A stretch of 64,000 nt of DNA, taken from contig OX637288.1 of NCBI GenBank assembly GCA_951799445.1, positions 12,712,501 to 12,776,500 on the forward strand, given 5' to 3'. Shown here in pieces: positions 59,741 through 64,000 of this stretch. Position 1 is the first letter of the stretch. Each line of letters begins with the position of its first letter. This stretch comes from Pseudisothecium myosuroides. Lineage: Eukaryota > Streptophyta > Bryopsida > Hypnales > Lembophyllaceae. Under the pieces are notes generated by a model. It made no database searches. It worked only from the letters and a program-made list of their open reading frames with translations, and was not told where the DNA came from. The position numbers and the translations under genes are program-made.

Positions 59741-62253
59741 CATGGTTCAGCTCGTCATCCCTTGCCATGTGTGCTAGTCATTTTTGCTATCAAGTTGGTT
59801 GCCTGATTGGGAAGTGTGACATTTTACAGCATCCAACAGCTTATTGAACAGATTTACTATTAAACTCCATGTGATTTGTGTTCTCTTACCTGTTGTGCAG
59901 TCCATTGGAATAGCCTGTTAATTAAGGTTTCTGGTGTGTATTTCTTGACGTGCAGATCTAGAAGGACTGACTTGTGGAACATCCATTAGCTGACAAGTCT
60001 TGCGCCGCTAGTCCTGGCGAAATGATCGATGGATTCATGAATGTTTTTGTTTCCAGGTACGGTGATGCTTTTGGATGGGCTCAGTTCTGGGACTTTCTTG
60101 GTTGATCATTGTCGGAATGGTTTAGATCATGTGAGCACTGTTTCAAATCCGTGATTGAACCTCCAGTAAAGGCTTGCCAACACCTGTTGTCAGCATTATT
60201 CATTAGATCGATCCCTACCTCTTCAGTGAAACAGGGTTTGAGAAAATTGAATAACAAAATCCCTCCCAATGATGGAGAAGTCCAATTCGAGTCTGGTATC
60301 CCTTTAGTTCATCTCAGGTTTACCAGAAAACGAAATCTTATGTTTCATTCCATTTCAAGTTTCTTATATAATGCTTGTGTATGGAAGTGCACTTCTTGCT
60401 TTCTTTGAGTGTGCTTAGATTTTCTCAGTATCCCTTTCTTGTTATATTTCTGCTTACTTCTGCCTCAGTTCATCCCTCTGTGGGAATTTCACGTCAAACT
60501 GCAGTCATTCTCTCTTTCCTTCTTGAAGAGTCATTGATGTTGACCTTGAGACTCGTTAGAAAGCTGCTTTGTTCTCAATGGATTCAAGTTTGCTCGACCA
60601 GCATGATTAACTTTCCTCTTGTTGTGATTTGACTTGCAGATCGCATCATACTTTGTCGCTCTTGCTACCCCGCAAGCCACCCAAGTTGTGACAGTTGTGG
60701 ACAATGTTGGGGGAACTGAGAAGCGTATGTTGTTGAGGGCTCAATGGTCGTAAAATTAGACCACTCCAATCATTATGACGTCCCGTTCCTCGAAGAGCCA
60801 AGAGAGTAAGCGTTTTCTGGATGTTGCATTGAAGGATCAGCTCTGGATAGCAGAACCCTCTGCGCTTCAGTATTTAATTGTATTGATTATCTCATTTCGT
60901 AATAATTAGTTTTATATTATGCAAATCTATGTAGATCGTCTGTTTTTGTTTGTTATGTTTATTGTGCTGTGTGAGTTTTGAATCGTGCCGTCGCTCTTGA
61001 CTTGTCAAGAGAGGTCACATCCTTCTAATTGTGCTGCAGAATCATGTATACTCAAGCATGTGGAGGTCTTTTGTTGTGCGATTTCAATTTATGGGTTAGA
61101 AGGCAGAAGGGACAAATTTGTGCTTCTTTCTGTGCTTAGTGAATTTTTTTTTGTTTTCTTGGTTACCTTTTGGGCCATCAGGTTCATGCAGTTGGACTTG
61201 GGACACCTTGAGGTGCACAATAGCTCCGTATAGCATGGTGGGGATAAGGCTATTGCCTCTGCCGTACACTTGGATGTTCTTTGAAGACTCTGTTCTTCAC
61301 TTCTAAATTACCAACGATGTGTGTTTATGAATTGGCGAATTCCATCGATCACATTGTGGAAAGTGGGGTTCAGATGGGTCAAATTGTTTATCACCAAAAT
61401 CAATGAAGAACATTGCTTTGGTGCTAGTCAGAAATAAATAAAAAATGAACCAAAGATGGTTCCCATATGACTTCAAAAGTGCCAAGTTGGGCCTCTTTGG
61501 TTCATCTTGCCATCCCTTGCCTTGTTTTGCAAGTCATTTTGCATAAGAAGTTCGTTGCTTGTTTGGGTTGGTGTGGCCTTCTATAGCATGCACCAACAAA
61601 TGTTACAATTGATGATCTTGCTCAAGTGCTTATGTGCATAATAAGTTTGTTTTTTCTTATGAAGTTGTCCCATGTAGTTTGTTGTTTCTTGTAGATTATG
61701 AAATTGGTTTCATATTTATCCAGGTACGCATATCAACAAGGAATGATGTGTGGGACATGCATTTGTTAAGAACCCTTGTGTCATTGATACCACCTTGATG
61801 TTAACATGGTAACTACTTTTGTGAGTTGTGCAGAGAGTTCGCAAGGAGCTTTGACTCATGAATTCAAGGTGGTAGGTGTTATTGCCATTTGATGTATAGG
61901 GGATATGTTCATACGTTTTTGAAGAGCTCATAATTTATCAAGTGATTTCATGAGGACCACTTGTCTTGCAACATACAACAATTGTATTAGGCTTGTAACT
62001 CTTCACTCACATTGTGAAGACTACCATCGACTGAGAAGAAGGAAGTTGGCAATGTATGTGAGTACCCAAGCCATGAACATGTCTATCAATTATCTTGTAT
62101 ATTGTGGTTGTATGATTCCTTTAGAGTTTGGAATTTCAAGGTTGCAAGAAGAGTGACTTATATGATTCACAAACTAGTATATTTAGTCCCAATTGGAAAC
62201 TCTTTTTTCATTTCTTGTAGTTATTAGTGTGTTTCAATTTTGAAGCAACAGGC
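59741..62253. repeat. right arm of the inverted duplication: 5' flank of the plus-strand TNL
   Basis: Matches the complement of about 11.1-14.4 kb block by block: GACAAGTCTTGCGCCGCTAG, GATGATTC/TACTTTGTCGCTC-type exon-like block, CTTGACTTGTCAAGAG and AATTGGGCTTGGGACACTTG-like blocks. It lacks the AT-rich 0.7-kb block present in the left arm near 12.4-13.1 kb. Confidence 0.7.
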
Positions 62254-64000
62254 ATGACAAGCGATATGGAGAGTGACATTGGTGACACAAGTGATGCAAA
62301 GAGATTGTGTGCAAGTGAGGCAAGGCCTAGCAAGAGATTGTGTGAAAGTGACAATAGGCCTGGCAAGAGATTGTGTGCAATTGAAGGTGTGGTTATACCC
62401 TTGGTCTTATTAGTAACTTGTTCTTTTTTTATACAATTCTTAAGTATCAACCTTTATGGTTTTCAAATGCTCACCTTTGGATGCGGTTGCAATTATTATT
62501 TTCTTGATGACATTTAGACGCGTTGATTTGTCAATAAGATTGATCATTGGTTGTATGTAGATGAATATGGAGACTATGATGTTTTCATTAGTCATAGAGG
62601 CCCTGACACCAAGACGGGTTTTGTGGGCTATTTATACGATGCCTTGAAAAGAGATGGATTGCATCCCTTTCTCGATTGTAAATCCATTGGTGAAGGCCAA
62701 GATTCTTGGAAATGCATTGATCATGCTATCAAGACAACACCCCTAGCCCTAGTCATCTTTTCAGAGAGTTTTGCACAATCAGAGTGGTGTTTGAAAGAAT
62801 TGCATGCAATGTTGGAGTGTCCTTCAATAAAGGTGCTACCCATCTTCTACAAAGTGCAGCCATGGGAAGTGAGGTATCCAGATGAAGGTGTGTTAGCTAT
62901 TGGATTTGCAAAGTTGACCAAGAATCATGATAAGCCTCTCCTAGAAGAATGGAGGGGAGATATGGAAAGAGCTTCAAAATTGAATGGTTGGGAGCACAAT
63001 GTAGGAGACAAGAGGTAAATATGTGGGTATGCACTATTTGTTATGAAGTGTTTGTGGTTGACATTCAATTTTGACATTGTATTTGGTGGTAATGCAATTT
63101 TGTTGATTTTGTTTGTAGGCTGGAAGCTGATTTGGTGCAGGAGGTGGTTGGAAAGATTTGTGAATTGGCAAATAAGCCCCTTCCCTTGGATGTGGGTGAT
63201 CACATTGTGGGTGTGAACCAAGTTGCTGAGAAACTCATTCAAACCGTTGATGAGAAGAAAGTGTTGATGTTGGGATTGTGGGGAATGGGTGGAATTGGGA
63301 AGTCCACTTTATCAAGGGAGTTATACAACCAATTGGGGAGAAGATTTGGTGCAAGGTGTTATGTGGAAGATGTGGCAGAGAAGGTGAATAAAGATGGTAT
63401 GACGAGTGTCCAAAATCATATTTTGAAGGACTTGTGTGAGAATGAGAAAATTACAAACAAATCTAGTGGGAAGGTTACCCTTGAGGAAAGGCTATCTAAG
63501 AAATCCATTCTCTTAGTTTTGGATGATGTTCGTAATGATGATGAGATGGATTATCTAGTGTCGTGCAAAATGTTGAAGGAAGGCAGCATGTGCATTGTCA
63601 CTTCTCGAAATCGACGTGTATTTGAGAAGTCAAATTCTTTTCACCTCAATGAGATTCACACTCATGATGTTCAATTATTGAGCCAACAAGATTCTCAAAG
63701 TGTCTTTGCATGTTATGCATTTGGAGGTGATTTGAAAGTGAAACCAAGATTTGAAGGTCTTGTTGGAAATGTTAGTAAGGCATGCGGTGGAGTTCCTTTG
63801 GTGTTGAAGGTGTGCGGGTCTCTTTTGAGGGATGAGGATGATGTTGAGATTTGGAAGGAAGTTTTGAAGAAGTTGAATTGTGGCACTATCGTAAATGAGG
63901 AGCAGATACTTAAATGTCTTCGTATTAGCTATGACTCTCTTCAAGAAGAATATAGAGAAATGTTTTTGGATGTTGCATGTGCATTGTCGGGAGCATCTGT
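62254..64000 (+). CDS. TIR-NBS-LRR resistance-type protein, truncated by window end
   Basis: Exons: 62254-62386 (from ATG; it may have an upstream leader exon since CAG precedes it), 62561-63014 (TIR) and 63119 onward (NB-ARC), all in phase. The leader encodes three KRLC units (AKRLCASEARPSKRLCESDN...). TIR: DVFISHRGPDTKTGF and LDCKSIGEGQDSWKCID. NBS: GMGGIGKST P-loop, SILLVLDDV, CIVTSRNRR, CGGVPLVLK. No stop or frameshift is seen up to the edge, unlike the mirrored pseudogene at 7.1-11.1 kb. The leader, TIR and NBS exons have the same borders as that copy. Role: intracellular immune receptor, by family. MHD and LRR parts lie outside the window. Confidence 0.9.

Overview
The window is nuclear DNA of a land plant, most likely a bryophyte such as a moss. 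It is AT-rich and gene-poor. It carries intron-containing TIR-NBS-LRR genes of the moss type, a plant-type M1 aminopeptidase fragment, a thaumatin-like fragment and many plant DNA transposons. No rRNA, organellar DNA or CRISPR array was seen. The organism call is an inference from protein style, not a database match.

Layout: 1-7.1 kb is repeats and MITE-like inverted repeats. 7.1-11.1 kb (minus) is a TNL resistance-gene pseudogene with at least 10 LRR units of 47 residues. 11.1-14.4 kb is its 5' flank. This whole left block is repeated in inverted orientation at about 59.7-64.0 kb, where a second TNL (plus strand, intact as far as seen) runs off the window. 15.1-18.5 kb is a genomic fragment of an M1 aminopeptidase (PepN-like C-terminal domain, introns kept) between 39-bp direct repeats. 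19.4-22.2 kb holds a thaumatin-like fragment and unrecognised coding-like pieces. 22-33 kb is AT-rich and packed with non-autonomous elements: a GGGTGATTGCAAGAAA-ended foldback family, a TTAA-flanked family with CCCCTAAAGGACCG ends, a Stowaway-like MITE and a truncated LINE.

32,980-50,281 is the most interesting part. It reads as one 17.3-kb Mutator-like transposon, with related GTGAGC-rich terminal inverted repeats and a 10-bp flanking duplication (TTTCAGGAGG). It has two divergent genes. On the minus strand is a transposase with a GCM/WRKY-like Cys/His cluster, a MULE-type core and a SWIM zinc finger, broken by one in-frame TAG. On the plus strand is an intron-rich gene of about 1,311 codons that joins a ParB-like domain (DGNHRRIAW) to a C-terminal beta-class DNA N4/N6 methyltransferase-like domain. 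That domain pairing is familiar from phage and bacterial modification proteins, not from plant genes. Five related hairpins lie in introns of these two genes and nowhere else that I noticed.

50.3-57 kb is again transposon debris: more TTAA elements, a palindrome and a 782-bp Tc1/mariner-like foldback. 58.1-58.5 kb is a DeSI/PPPDE peptidase pseudogene without introns. Several genes here are killed by C-to-T (or complementary G-to-A) nonsense changes, which fits a cytosine-methylated, silenced region.
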